DNA of 60,836 nucleotides from Clostridia bacterium (GTDB lineage Bacteria > Bacillota > Clostridia > Oscillospirales > Acutalibacteraceae). Below the pieces are notes generated by a model. It saw only the letters and a program-made list of their open reading frames with translations. It had not been told where the DNA came from and searched no databases. The first letter of the stretch is position 1. The number at the start of each line of letters is the position of its first letter. The stretch covers positions 1 to 60,836 of the forward strand of contig JAFVBH010000055.1 of the NCBI GenBank assembly GCA_017480115.1. Reading direction: 5' to 3'. Of this stretch, positions 24,030-34,510 are shown piece after piece. The position numbers were made by a program, and so were the translations under genes.

Positions 24030-25844
24030 ATGAAAATAAAAGTTGCAAATTATATTTCGTCTTTCCTCGTCGCTCACGGTATCGACACTGCGTTTACCGT
24101 GACGGGCGGGGGCGCGATGCACCTCAACGACGCCCTCGGGCATCAGGAGGGGCTGCGCTGCGTGTATAATCACCATGAGCAGGCTTGCGCCATCGCGGCG
24201 GAAGCCTATGCGCGGCTGGATAATAAAATCGCCGCCGTCTGCGTTACCACCGGTCCCGGCGGTACCAACGCCATCACCGGCGTGGTGGGCGGCTGGCTGG
24301 ATTCGATCCCGATGCTCGTGATTTCCGGGCAGGTGCGTTATGACACCACTGCCCGCAGCACGGGGCTGGGCATTCGCGCCATGGGCGATCAGGAGTTTGA
24401 TATTTGCAAGGCGGTCAGCAGTATGACCAAGTACTGCGAGATGGTCATTGATAAAAATAAAATCCGTTACTGCCTTGAAAAGGCGCTGCATCTGGCGACT
24501 ACGGGCAGACCCGGCCCCTGCTGGCTGGATATTCCGCTGAACGTGCAGGGCGCGTATGTGGATACCGACGATCTGTACCCGTACGACGGCGCGGATAACG
24601 AGACCCTGCCGCCGAAGCCTGCGCAGGCGTTGTATTTTGATATTTTGGAAAAAATCAGGCATGCCCGGCGTCCCGTGCTTAACGCGGGCGCGGGGATTCG
24701 GCTTTCCGGCGCGTACGCGCAGTTTCGCGCGCTGGCGAAAAAATTAAATATCCCCGTGGTTACCGGCTGGGACAGCATCGATCTTTTGGAGGACGACCAC
24801 CCCCTGTATACCGGCAGAGCGGGGATCATGGGCGACCGCGCGGGCAACTTCGCGGTGCAGAACAGTGATTTGCTGCTGAGCATCGGCAGCCGTTTGTCCA
24901 TTCGGCAGGTGGGCTACAGCTGGGACACCTGGGCGAGAGCCGCCTATAAGATCGTCGTGGACGTGGACGCCGAGGAGCTGAAAAAGCCCACGATCCACCC
25001 CGATCTGCCCGTCTGGGCGGACGCGGCGGATTTTATCCCCGGTCTGCTTGCCTGTATCGAAGAAGAATCCGTATTACACGACGAGGATTGGCTGCGGCAG
25101 TGCAGGGATTGGAAAAAAAATTATCCTGTCGTCCTGCCCAGGCATTTTGAAGAGGACTATGCCGCCAATGTGTACGCGTTTATTAAAAAACTGTCGGACG
25201 CGCTGCCCGAGAACCGCGTGACGGTCGTGGGCAACGGCTCGGCGTGCGTGGTCGGCTCCCATGCGTATGTGATGAAGAAAGGCAGCCGTTTTATCATCAA
25301 TTCCGCCATCGCGTCCATGGGCTACGATCTGCCCGCCGCCATCGGCGCGTGCTATGCGGTCGGCGGCGAGGAAGTCATTCTCGTCACCGGCGACGGCAGC
25401 ATTCAGATGAATCTTCAGGAGCTGCAAACCATCATCACCAACCGTCTGCCGATCAAAATATTTATGATCAACAACGCGGGATATCATTCGATCCGGCAGA
25501 CCCAATCCAATTTGTTCAACGCGCAGTACGTCGGCATCGGTCCCGAAAGCGGCGATCTCAGCTTCCCCGATATGTCCAAACTTGCGCCCGCTTACGGCTA
25601 TCCGTATTTTAAAGCGTCAAAAAACAGCGAGCTGGAGCAGGCGATCGGCGATACGCTGCGTACGGACGCTTACGCGTTCTGTGAGATCGTCGTCACTACC
25701 GAGCAGAAATTTGAGCCGAAGTCGGCGACCAAGCGTTTGCCCGACGGTACGCTGGTATCGCCGCCGCTGGAGGATCTCGCGCCGTTTTTGCCGGAGGACG
25801 AGCTGGCGCGGAATATGTATATCCCGATGCTGGAAAAGAAATAA
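24030..25844 (+). CDS. TPP-dependent acetolactate-synthase-like enzyme (YerE-like candidate)
   Basis: This 604-residue thiamine-diphosphate enzyme has three domains: N-terminal Pyr domain with the catalytic Glu in NHHEQACAIAAEAY (near residue 51), a central Rossmann-type domain, and a C-terminal PP domain with GDGSIQMNLQELQTIITN and NNAGY near 455-490. In dideoxy-sugar clusters such enzymes (YerE in yersiniose synthesis) add a two-carbon unit from pyruvate to C4 of a CDP-3,6-dideoxy-4-keto sugar. Placement after rfbFGH suggests that role. Ordinary acetolactate synthase cannot be excluded. Start 24030 follows AGAGG; the extra upstream frame is repeat DNA. Confidence 0.82.
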   Translation: MKIKVANYISSFLVAHGIDTAFTVTGGGAMHLNDALGHQEGLRCVYNHHEQACAIAAEAYARLDNKIAAVCVTTGPGGTNAITGVVGGWLDSIPMLVISGQVRYDTTARSTGLGIRAMGDQEFDICKAVSSMTKYCEMVIDKNKIRYCLEKALHLATTGRPGPCWLDIPLNVQGAYVDTDDLYPYDGADNETLPPKPAQALYFDILEKIRHARRPVLNAGAGIRLSGAYAQFRALAKKLNIPVVTGWDSIDLLEDDHPLYTGRAGIMGDRAGNFAVQNSDLLLSIGSRLSIRQVGYSWDTWARAAYKIVVDVDAEELKKPTIHPDLPVWADAADFIPGLLACIEEESVLHDEDWLRQCRDWKKNYPVVLPRHFEEDYAANVYAFIKKLSDALPENRVTVVGNGSACVVGSHAYVMKKGSRFIINSAIASMGYDLPAAIGACYAVGGEEVILVTGDGSIQMNLQELQTIITNRLPIKIFMINNAGYHSIRQTQSNLFNAQYVGIGPESGDLSFPDMSKLAPAYGYPYFKASKNSELEQAIGDTLRTDAYAFCEIVVTTEQKFEPKSATKRLPDGTLVSPPLEDLAPFLPEDELARNMYIPMLEKK

Positions 25845-25874
25845 TCGCGCATTCGGCGTAAAAGGTGGACTTTT

Positions 25875-26807
25875 ATGAAAAGAGTTATCGTAACCGGCGC
25901 GACGGGCATGATCGCCGTTGCCCTGATAAAAAAGCTGATAAAAGAGAATATCAGGGTTTACGCCCTGTGTAAGCCCGGCACGGCGGACGGGGTTCCCGCG
26001 CTGCAGCACCCGCTGGTGACGGTGATCGACGCCGATATTTCGGAATTTTCAGCCGCCAAGGACAAAATTGACGAAAAATGCGATGTGTTGTACCATTTCG
26101 CGTGGCTGGGAACGTTCGGGCAGGGGCGGGACGATCCCTATTTGCAGCTGGATAATATCCGCTACGCGGTGGATTGCGTGAAGCTGGCGCATGAAACGGG
26201 CTGTAACATGTTTGTGGGCGCAGGCTCGCAGGCGGAGTACGGCCCCGTGACGCAGAAGCTCACCGCCGCCACGCCGACCGATCCCGTCACCGGCTACGGC
26301 ATGGCGAAGTATGCCGCGGGCAAGCTGACGCGGTTGTATGCCGACAGTTTGGGGTTGACCCATATCTGGGTACGCATTTTAAGCGTATTCGGCGTGGGCA
26401 GTATCCCCAATTCCATTATTCCCTCGTCCATCGATAAATTTATAAAAAAGGAACACGCCGCCTTTACCAAGGGGGAGCAGATTTGGGATTTCCTGTATTG
26501 CGACGACGCGGCGGCGGCGTTTTATCTGATCGGGAAAAATGCGCGGGAGAGTAAAATTTATCCTCTGGGCAGCGGCGAGAGCCGTACCCTCGCCGATTAC
26601 ATAACGGCGATGCGCGATACCGTCGATCCGGACGCGCCGCTGGCGCTGGGCGAACTGCCGTACAATCCCGGGCAGGCGATGTACCTGTGCGCCGATATTT
26701 CGGCGCTGACCGCCGATACCGGCTTCAAACCGGAGATCGGCTTTGAAAAAGGGATCGAGATCACCGCCGCATGGCGACGGGAAGTCCTCGGAAGTAAAGG
26801 AGAATAA
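25875..26807 (+). CDS. NAD-dependent sugar epimerase/reductase
   Basis: This 310-residue extended SDR has the NAD motif TGATGMIAVALIKKL, LYHFAWLGTFG near 75, GAGSQAEYG near 115 and a YxxxK pair in GYGMAKYAAGK near 140. It resembles reductases and epimerases that finish CDP- or dTDP-deoxy sugars, such as the YerF or abequose synthase step. Its position suggests reduction of the branched side chain made by the TPP enzyme (inference). AAGGTGG precedes the ATG. Confidence 0.8.
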   Translation: MKRVIVTGATGMIAVALIKKLIKENIRVYALCKPGTADGVPALQHPLVTVIDADISEFSAAKDKIDEKCDVLYHFAWLGTFGQGRDDPYLQLDNIRYAVDCVKLAHETGCNMFVGAGSQAEYGPVTQKLTAATPTDPVTGYGMAKYAAGKLTRLYADSLGLTHIWVRILSVFGVGSIPNSIIPSSIDKFIKKEHAAFTKGEQIWDFLYCDDAAAAFYLIGKNARESKIYPLGSGESRTLADYITAMRDTVDPDAPLALGELPYNPGQAMYLCADISALTADTGFKPEIGFEKGIEITAAWRREVLGSKGE

Positions 26808-26809
26808 AC

Positions 26810-27823
26810 TTGAAGAAGATCAGTATCGTCATTCCGTGTTTTAATGAAGAAGATAATGTGGTTCCCATCAGTCAGGCGGTGGAGCAGGAGCTGACGACGC
26901 ATCTGCCGCAGTATGACTATGAGATCATTTTTATAGATAACGATTCGCAGGATAATACCCGTACCCTGATCCGCGGGCTGTGCGCTGAAAACGAGAAGAT
27001 CAAGGCGATCTTCAACGCCAAAAATTTCGGGCAGTTCAACTCCCCGTATTACGGCTTGTGTCAGGCGACAGGGGATTGCGGTATTTTGCTTTGCGCGGAT
27101 TTTCAGGATCCCGTGGAGATGATCCCCAAGCTGGTCGCCGAATGGGAAAACGGTTACAAGATCGTATCCGCCATCAAAACCTCCAGCCGCGAAAATCCCG
27201 TTATGCGCTTTCTGCGCACCTGCTATTACAAGGTCATCAAGAAAATGAGCGACGTGGAGCAGATCGAGCATTTTACCGGCTTCGGGCTCTACGATCAGTC
27301 CTTTATCGAGGTGCTGCGCCAGATCGACGACAGCAAGCCGTTTCTTCGCGGCATCGTGGCGGAAATGGGCTTTCAGCGCAAGGATATTCCTTATGAACAG
27401 GCGAAGCGTCGGGCGGGTAAGACCCATAATAATTTTTACACCTTGTACGACGCGGCGATGCTCAGCATCACGTCCTATACAAAGATCGGTCTGCGCCTTG
27501 CCACCTTTATCGGCTTTGCCATCGCGCTGTTCAGCGGGATCGTGGGGCTTGCCTATCTGATCTTGAAGCTGACGAATTGGGACAAATACCCCATGGGCAC
27601 CGCGCCGCAGCTGATCGGTATGTTTTTCCTCGGCTCGATTCAGCTGCTGTTTATCGGCATTATGGGCGAGTACATTTTGAATATCAACTCCCGCATCATG
27701 AAGCGGCCGCTGGTCGTGGAGGCGGAACGTATCAATTTCGGCGACCAAAAGCCGATCCCCGTGGGGGAGGAGCGGTTTGTTGCGAAGCAAGAGGCTTCGC
27801 AGCAAATGAATGATGAAGAATGA
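26810..27823 (+). CDS. GT2 family glycosyltransferase (GtrB/DPM1-like)
   Basis: This 337-residue polyprenyl-phosphate glycosyltransferase has SIVIPCFNEEDNVVPI at the N terminus, then CADFQDP (the DxD-type metal site, near 100). Two C-terminal membrane helices lie near 225-250 and 265-290. It probably loads a sugar onto undecaprenyl phosphate at the membrane. The start is TTG 26810 with AAAGGAG upstream, two bases after the preceding stop. The last 14 residues (VAKQEASQQMNDEE) are encoded by the left arm of intergenic element B, so the native C terminus was altered by that insertion. Confidence 0.88.
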   Translation: MKKISIVIPCFNEEDNVVPISQAVEQELTTHLPQYDYEIIFIDNDSQDNTRTLIRGLCAENEKIKAIFNAKNFGQFNSPYYGLCQATGDCGILLCADFQDPVEMIPKLVAEWENGYKIVSAIKTSSRENPVMRFLRTCYYKVIKKMSDVEQIEHFTGFGLYDQSFIEVLRQIDDSKPFLRGIVAEMGFQRKDIPYEQAKRRAGKTHNNFYTLYDAAMLSITSYTKIGLRLATFIGFAIALFSGIVGLAYLILKLTNWDKYPMGTAPQLIGMFFLGSIQLLFIGIMGEYILNINSRIMKRPLVVEAERINFGDQKPIPVGEERFVAKQEASQQMNDEE

Positions 27824-28005
27824 ATGATGAAGAAATGTGGATGGAGCTTTGCCCCATACTCCATTTATAGATGCGCGAACATGGGGCGCAGCCGTCAAGA
27901 ACACGCAAAGTTATATTTCTGCGCTTTGTTCCTTTGATGTTCTCTGTAATCAACGCGAAGCGTTCCGAAATTATTCATTTTTCACTATTCATTATGCATT
28001 AAAAA
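27781..28005. repeat. small inverted-repeat element B
   Basis: The left side has the hairpin TGCGAAGC/GCTTCGCA (27781-27801) and tandem words AATGAATGATGAAG. The right side (27968-28003) has the inverse words ATTATTCATTTTTCACTATTCATTATGCATT. The inner word AACGCGAAGCGTTCCGAAATT (27952-27972) is shared with element A. No open frame inside has a ribosome site. It separates the GT2 and YfhO genes and overlaps the GT2 3' end. Confidence 0.65.
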
Positions 28006-28021
28006 GCGCGGGTGACGCACA

Positions 28022-30703
28022 GTGAAAAAGCAAATCAGAAAATCCGCAAAGCTTGCAGCCTGCCTGTCCTACCTGACGGGCGGTCTGCTTTGCGTTTTTA
28101 TCCTGTTGCTGGTTTTCGCCGTGAAGGGATACGCGCCCTTCGGCGATCAGAGCGTGGCGATCATGGATATGTGCCACGGCTATATCCCCGTGTATTATCA
28201 TTTGTATGATTTTCTGCACGGCGACAAATCCCTGTTCTTCGACTGGTACTCCGGTACGGGCGTGAACATGGTGGGCGTGACGGCGGTCAACGGCCTGTTA
28301 AGTCCCTTGAATCTGCTGTTTTATCTTGTCCCGCGCGACGGTATCGCGCAGTTTATGAATATATTCCTGCTCATCAAGGTCTTTTTGATGGCGGTATCGG
28401 CGCAGTTTTTCTTTAAAAGAAGATTTGGAAATCTGCCGGATACATATGCCTGCGTCTTTGCCGTGCTGTACGCGCTGTCGGGTTACGTGCTGCTGTACTA
28501 TATGCACATCATTTGGCTGGACGTGCTGATCGTGTTCCCGCTGCTGCTGTATTTCGGCGAGCGCATGCTGCGCGGCGGCAAAATGCTGCCGTATCTGCTG
28601 TGCGTATTCCTGACGCTGCTGAGCAGCTTTTATCTCGGCGTGATGGCGATCATCTGCGTCTTTTTTATCGGCGGGGCGTATGTTTTTCTTATCCTTGAGA
28701 AAAAAGACCGCCCGTCGGCGGCGATGAAGCTGGGCGTCGGGACGCTGGCGGGCGCGCTGCTGCCCATGTTCCTTTTGCTGCCGGGCTATCTGCAAATGTC
28801 CGCCTCCTCGCGCTACGGCTATACCGGCGCGCTTGCGGATATTCTCACCGCCAAACCGGAGCTGAATACATATAAAATCCTGATGTTCGGCGGCTTGCAG
28901 CTGGCGTTTTTACTGACCGTTATCTTTATTTTAAATTACAAAAAACACCCGAACCAATCGCTGTTTGCGCTGGTCGCGATGTTGATTTTATATCTGCCGT
29001 GGGCGATCGAGGGCAGCGCGGCGCTGTGGCATTTCGGCTCGTATAAGGATTTTCCCTACCGCTTCGGCTTCGCGGCGGTGTTCTTTGCGCTCGTCTTTGC
29101 GGCGGCGTATATCAGCGAACACGGCGACAGCCTGCGCCGTCCCGAGACGGCGGAGCGCGCGTCTGACGCTGTTCCGGCGGCGGTCGGCGTCGTCGCGCTA
29201 TTGCTTGCAAACGGGTATTTTTATCTGGTATGCAGCTACACGCCCGACGGCAGTACCCTCAAGCCGCTTGCAGTGCTGCTGCCTGCCGCGATCCTGTTCG
29301 GCGTCGGGCTTCTGACGTTTGCCGCCGTGCTGCGGCAGAAAAACGCGCAGATTCGCCGAACCGTCGCTTTTGCGCTTTGCATTGTGCAGATTCTGCCGCC
29401 GGCGTTCGTAAGCATCGGCAGCGGTTCCGTGCTGCGCTATGAGCGGCGGGAGCATGACGTTGCATATGTGGAGCCTGCGCTTGCGGTTTCCGCGCGCTCG
29501 CAAATTGACAACGCGCAATTGGAGCGTATACATGACCCCGATATGACCTTAAATATCAACTACGGCTTTGTGATGGGCAAGGGCGCGCTGTCCAACTGGA
29601 CGCATCAGATTCCCGCCGAGCTGCAGCAGTCCCGCCGGGCGCTGGGCTACAGCACGACCTATACGCTGCTGTTGGACGGCGGCGGCACGGTATTCAGCGA
29701 CGCGCTGCTGCATATGACGGAGACAGTCTCCAAAGAGCCGCAGAACAGCCGCCTGTATACCGAGATCGGGCGCGCAGGCGATGAAATTCTGTACGCAAAC
29801 AACTTTACATTGCCCAATGTGATGCTGGCGGATTCTGCGGATATGGATTTTGACACGGCGGTCTATTACGACAGCGCGAAAATATTTGAGAATCAGAATA
29901 AAATTTACAACGCCCTCGGCGGCGCGGGAACGCTGATTCGCGTCGGCGATACCGCGCCCGCACGGGACGGCGACAGGCTGCGCTATACCTTTACGGCGGG
30001 CGCGCGCGAGGCGCTGTATTTTACCTCCCTGTCCTCCGCATGGAGCAGTCTGCGGATCTATGTGAACGATGAGCTGCTCTCCGTGCCCTCCTATCACCGG
30101 GAGACGCATGCGGATTATACTGCGGAATATAATAACAACTGCCTGTTGTTGGGCGTATTTGATAACGAGACGGTGCAAGTGGAAATCAAATTGCTCTCCG
30201 ACGGCGCGGATATGAATAATTTCGCGTTCGGATTTTTGTCTCTTGATAAAATGAACGCGCTGAACGCCCGGCAGCGCGGCTTCGGCGGCAGTCTGACGGC
30301 GGGGAAACGCAGCGTTTCCGCGCGGATCGAGAACGCCGACAGGGCGGGCTACGCGATTTTGCCCGTTTCCTATGACGCGGGCTGGACGGCGACGGTGAAC
30401 GGCGAGGCAGTCGCCGTGGAGCAGGCGGCAGGGGATTTATGCGCCGTTCGCGTGTCGGCGGGGCAGTCGCAGATCACCTTGAAATTTACTCCCACAGGGC
30501 TGAAATACGGCGGATGGCTTACCCTTGCAGGGCTGCTGCTGACCGCAGTTATCGCTATCTTGGAAATCAGAAAAAAGAACATGCCGACCGCGCCCGTCCC
30601 GGAGCGGCTGGCGTTGTATACGCTGCTGCTCCTTTGGCTGGGGGCGTTGGCGGCGGTCTACGTGATGCCGCTGCTGTACTCGTTTATCCAAATTTTTAAA
30701 TAA
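28022..30703 (+). CDS. YfhO-family polytopic membrane protein
   Basis: This 893-residue integral membrane protein has about a dozen helices in the N-terminal 470 residues. The YfhO family signature APFGDQSVAIMDMCHGYIPVYYHL lies near residues 39-62. A large extracytoplasmic domain (480-830) and a final membrane helix pair (about 805-890) follow. YfhO proteins are GT-C-fold candidates involved in glycosylation of wall polymers such as lipoteichoic acid. The start is GTG 28022. Its place after the GT2 gene fits an acceptor-glycosylating pair. Confidence 0.88.
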   Translation: MKKQIRKSAKLAACLSYLTGGLLCVFILLLVFAVKGYAPFGDQSVAIMDMCHGYIPVYYHLYDFLHGDKSLFFDWYSGTGVNMVGVTAVNGLLSPLNLLFYLVPRDGIAQFMNIFLLIKVFLMAVSAQFFFKRRFGNLPDTYACVFAVLYALSGYVLLYYMHIIWLDVLIVFPLLLYFGERMLRGGKMLPYLLCVFLTLLSSFYLGVMAIICVFFIGGAYVFLILEKKDRPSAAMKLGVGTLAGALLPMFLLLPGYLQMSASSRYGYTGALADILTAKPELNTYKILMFGGLQLAFLLTVIFILNYKKHPNQSLFALVAMLILYLPWAIEGSAALWHFGSYKDFPYRFGFAAVFFALVFAAAYISEHGDSLRRPETAERASDAVPAAVGVVALLLANGYFYLVCSYTPDGSTLKPLAVLLPAAILFGVGLLTFAAVLRQKNAQIRRTVAFALCIVQILPPAFVSIGSGSVLRYERREHDVAYVEPALAVSARSQIDNAQLERIHDPDMTLNINYGFVMGKGALSNWTHQIPAELQQSRRALGYSTTYTLLLDGGGTVFSDALLHMTETVSKEPQNSRLYTEIGRAGDEILYANNFTLPNVMLADSADMDFDTAVYYDSAKIFENQNKIYNALGGAGTLIRVGDTAPARDGDRLRYTFTAGAREALYFTSLSSAWSSLRIYVNDELLSVPSYHRETHADYTAEYNNNCLLLGVFDNETVQVEIKLLSDGADMNNFAFGFLSLDKMNALNARQRGFGGSLTAGKRSVSARIENADRAGYAILPVSYDAGWTATVNGEAVAVEQAAGDLCAVRVSAGQSQITLKFTPTGLKYGGWLTLAGLLLTAVIAILEIRKKNMPTAPVPERLALYTLLLLWLGALAAVYVMPLLYSFIQIFK

Positions 30704-30721
30704 CCTGAAAGGATCAGTCCC

Positions 30722-32125
30722 ATGCAACGATTTATGGACGAAAATTTTCTCCTGCGCACCGAAACGGCAAAGCAGCTGTTTGCGGCGTGCAAGGACGAGC
30801 CGATCTTTGATTGGCACTGCCATCTCTCTCCAAAAGAGATTTATGAGAACAAAACCCCCGCCGATCTGACCGCGCTTTGGCTGGCGGGCGATCACTACAA
30901 GTGGCGCGCCATGCGCAGTATCGGTATTTCTGAAAACTATATTACGGGGGACGCGACCGCCTATGAAAAATTCGAGGCTTGGGCGGGGGCGATGCCGTAT
31001 CTGATCGGCAATCCGCTGTATCACTGGACGCATCTGGAGCTGCAGCGGTATTTCGGCATTTACGAGCCGCTGTCCGCAAGGACCGGCAAAGAGATTTGGG
31101 ACAGGTCGAAAACGCTGATCGACGGCGGCGGCTTCGAGCCCCGGTCGCTGATCGAAAAATCCAACGTGGTCTGCGTCGCAACCACCGACGACCCCGCCGA
31201 CAGCTTGGAATATCATCAGCTGCTCGCGGCGGACAAGACGTTCAAATGCAAGGTGATTCCCGCGTTCCGTCCCGATAAGGCGATTCACATCGAGCAGCCC
31301 GCCTTTGCGCCGTGGCTCGGCGATCTTGCCGCCCGTGTCGGCGATCCGGTCGATTCCTATGCCGCGTTAAAGGCGGCGCTTACGGCGCGTATGGATTTCT
31401 TTCAGAACATGGGTTGCCGCGCGTCCGATCAGTCGCTGGGCGTGATCCCCTGCGCGGAGGCGACGGCGGCGGAGCTGGAGACGATATTCCGAAAGGGGGC
31501 GAACGGCGACCCCCTGACCGCCCATGAGATCGCGCAATATCAGACGGATATTCTGCGCTTCCTCGGCAGGGAATACCATGCGCACGGCTTTGCCATGGAG
31601 CTGCATATCGGCGCGCTGCGTAATAACAATACGGCGATGTTCCGCAGGCTCGGCGCCGACGCGGGCTTTGATTCCATGGACGATCTGCCCACGGCGCGTG
31701 GGCTGTCCCGTTTGCTGGACGCGTTGGCGGCGGACGGCACGCTGCCGCAGACGATTTTGTTTACCTTAAATCCCATCGCCAACTATATGCTCGGCTCCAT
31801 GATCGGGAATTTCCAAAATGACGACGCGGCGTCCAAGCTGCAATTCGGTTCGGCGTGGTGGTTCAATGATAATATCGACGGTATGCGCGCGCAGATGCAG
31901 GCGCTGATGAATCTCGGCGTGATCTCCAAATTTGTGGGTATGGTCACTGACAGCCGTTCGTTCCTTTCGTATCCCCGGCATGAGTATTTTCGACGCATTC
32001 TCTGCGCTCTGCTGGGCGATTTGGTGGAAAACGGCGAATATCCCGCCGATCTTGACGCCCTTGCCGAGATCGTGCAGGGCGTCGCCTACAGGAACGCAAA
32101 AGCCTATTTTTCTCTTGATATATAA
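30722..32125 (+). CDS. uxaC: glucuronate isomerase
   Basis: This 467-residue enzyme converts D-glucuronate to D-fructuronate or D-galacturonate to D-tagaturonate. It has family motifs FDWHCHLSPKEIYENK near residue 27, NPLYHWTHLELQRYFGI near 99, ELHIGALRNNNTAMFR near 297 and SRSFLSYPRHEYFRRILC near 419. The length is normal. GAAAGGA precedes the ATG. It follows the YfhO gene by 18 bases but is probably unrelated in function. No other uronate genes are in the window. Confidence 0.95.
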   Translation: MQRFMDENFLLRTETAKQLFAACKDEPIFDWHCHLSPKEIYENKTPADLTALWLAGDHYKWRAMRSIGISENYITGDATAYEKFEAWAGAMPYLIGNPLYHWTHLELQRYFGIYEPLSARTGKEIWDRSKTLIDGGGFEPRSLIEKSNVVCVATTDDPADSLEYHQLLAADKTFKCKVIPAFRPDKAIHIEQPAFAPWLGDLAARVGDPVDSYAALKAALTARMDFFQNMGCRASDQSLGVIPCAEATAAELETIFRKGANGDPLTAHEIAQYQTDILRFLGREYHAHGFAMELHIGALRNNNTAMFRRLGADAGFDSMDDLPTARGLSRLLDALAADGTLPQTILFTLNPIANYMLGSMIGNFQNDDAASKLQFGSAWWFNDNIDGMRAQMQALMNLGVISKFVGMVTDSRSFLSYPRHEYFRRILCALLGDLVENGEYPADLDALAEIVQGVAYRNAKAYFSLDI

Positions 32126-32142
32126 ATAACGAGGTGGTTCAA

Positions 32143-32697
32143 ATGGCAGATTTTAATTTCGGCTTCGGCATCGATAAAGCGCGGCGCATTGCCGACGGTA
32201 TTGCCGACAGCAAAAGCGGCTCGTCGCTGGTGGGACTGCATCGCTTTGGGGACGCTATGAGCTGCGTGGGAACGCTGGCGGTCACGGCTGCGGCGGACGG
32301 CGCGTCTGCTGCCGGGTTGTCTGCCGCGCAGGCGACTGCGGCGGCGATTCTGCGGGATACCTACGGGCATGTGGGCGCAATCGTCATGTGCGCGGAGACG
32401 TTGACGGATATGGACGGCTTTGCCGCGCTGATCAAAGCGTACCGCCCCCTGACCGAAATCATTGCCGCCGTGCCTACCGACGCGCAGACCGTTGCGGACG
32501 CGGACGAGACGTTCCCCGTCGAGCCTGTGCAGACGCGCATGACGGTCTATGAGACCGAAAAGCTGGAGGGCTTGCGTCTCAGCGAAGCCGACGCCATGGC
32601 GGTGTACGCCGCCGCCAAGGTCGCTGCGCGCGGGGACATGAAGAAGAAAAATGTGGTCGCAGTCCTTGCGGACGGTCTGCTTGCGGCGGACGTATGA
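32143..32697 (+). CDS. hypothetical Ala-rich protein
   Basis: I do not recognise this 184-residue protein. It is rich in Ala, Asp and Thr, with no signal peptide or membrane helix. A possible nucleotide- or cofactor-binding pattern reads GFGIDKARRIADGIADSKSG at the N terminus. The ATG at 32143 is chosen because GAGGTGG lies upstream, 17 bases after the uxaC stop, so it is co-transcribed with uxaC. A terminator follows. The composition is as coherent as its neighbours, so it is a real gene. Confidence 0.6.
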   Translation: MADFNFGFGIDKARRIADGIADSKSGSSLVGLHRFGDAMSCVGTLAVTAAADGASAAGLSAAQATAAAILRDTYGHVGAIVMCAETLTDMDGFAALIKAYRPLTEIIAAVPTDAQTVADADETFPVEPVQTRMTVYETEKLEGLRLSEADAMAVYAAAKVAARGDMKKKNVVAVLADGLLAADV

Positions 32698-32722
32698 AAA
32701 ATCGGGCGAACGTCCGATTTTT
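32697..32722 (+). terminator. rho-independent terminator
   Basis: AAAAATCGG and CCGATTTTTT form a stem across the loop GCGAACGT immediately after the stop codon, ending in T residues. Confidence 0.9.
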
Positions 32723-32748
32723 TTGCGCTTTTAAGTCGAAATTTCTGC

Positions 32749-32777
32749 TTGCAATCTTCAGTATATAATAGTATAAT
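32749..32777 (+). promoter_or_regulatory. promoter of guaB
   Basis: TTGCAA (32749-32754) and TATAAT (32772-32777) are 17 bases apart, 49 bases before the start codon. I see no purine riboswitch in the short leader. Confidence 0.7.
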
Positions 32778-32781
32778 ATAA

Positions 32782-34302
<1,521 letters not shown>

Positions 34303-34319
34303 TTCCACAGAAAACCGAT

Positions 34320-34494
34320 TCAATGAATAATGAATGATGAATGATGAATAATTTCGGGCGAGACGCTTCGCCCGTCCCCGATCATATAGGCGCGGTCCCC
34401 GGCGTATACAGATTTCCCGGACGCGTCTGTATAAAAAGGCGCCGAAGGCGATTTCCCACAATTATTCATTTTTCAGTCTTCATTATTCATTTTT
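34320..34494. repeat. small inverted-repeat element C
   Basis: The left arm (34321-34352) is made of AATGAATAATGAATGATGA-type words. The right arm (34460-34494) is the inverse, ATTATTCATTTTTCAGTCTTCATTATTCATT. Between lie GC hairpins such as CGGGCGA/TCGCCCG (34355-34374) and AGACGCG-type palindromes near 34400-34440. It belongs to the same family as elements A and B and sits between guaB and the glycosidase gene. Confidence 0.65.
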
Positions 34495-34510
34495 TTAAGG
34501 ATTTGTTAAA

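Noticed and set aside
26597..27904. 435-codon minus-strand open frame over the epimerase end and GT2 genes
   Set aside because: Antisense of clear genes; such long shadows are common in GC-rich coding DNA and the sequence lacks a ribosome site or family motif.
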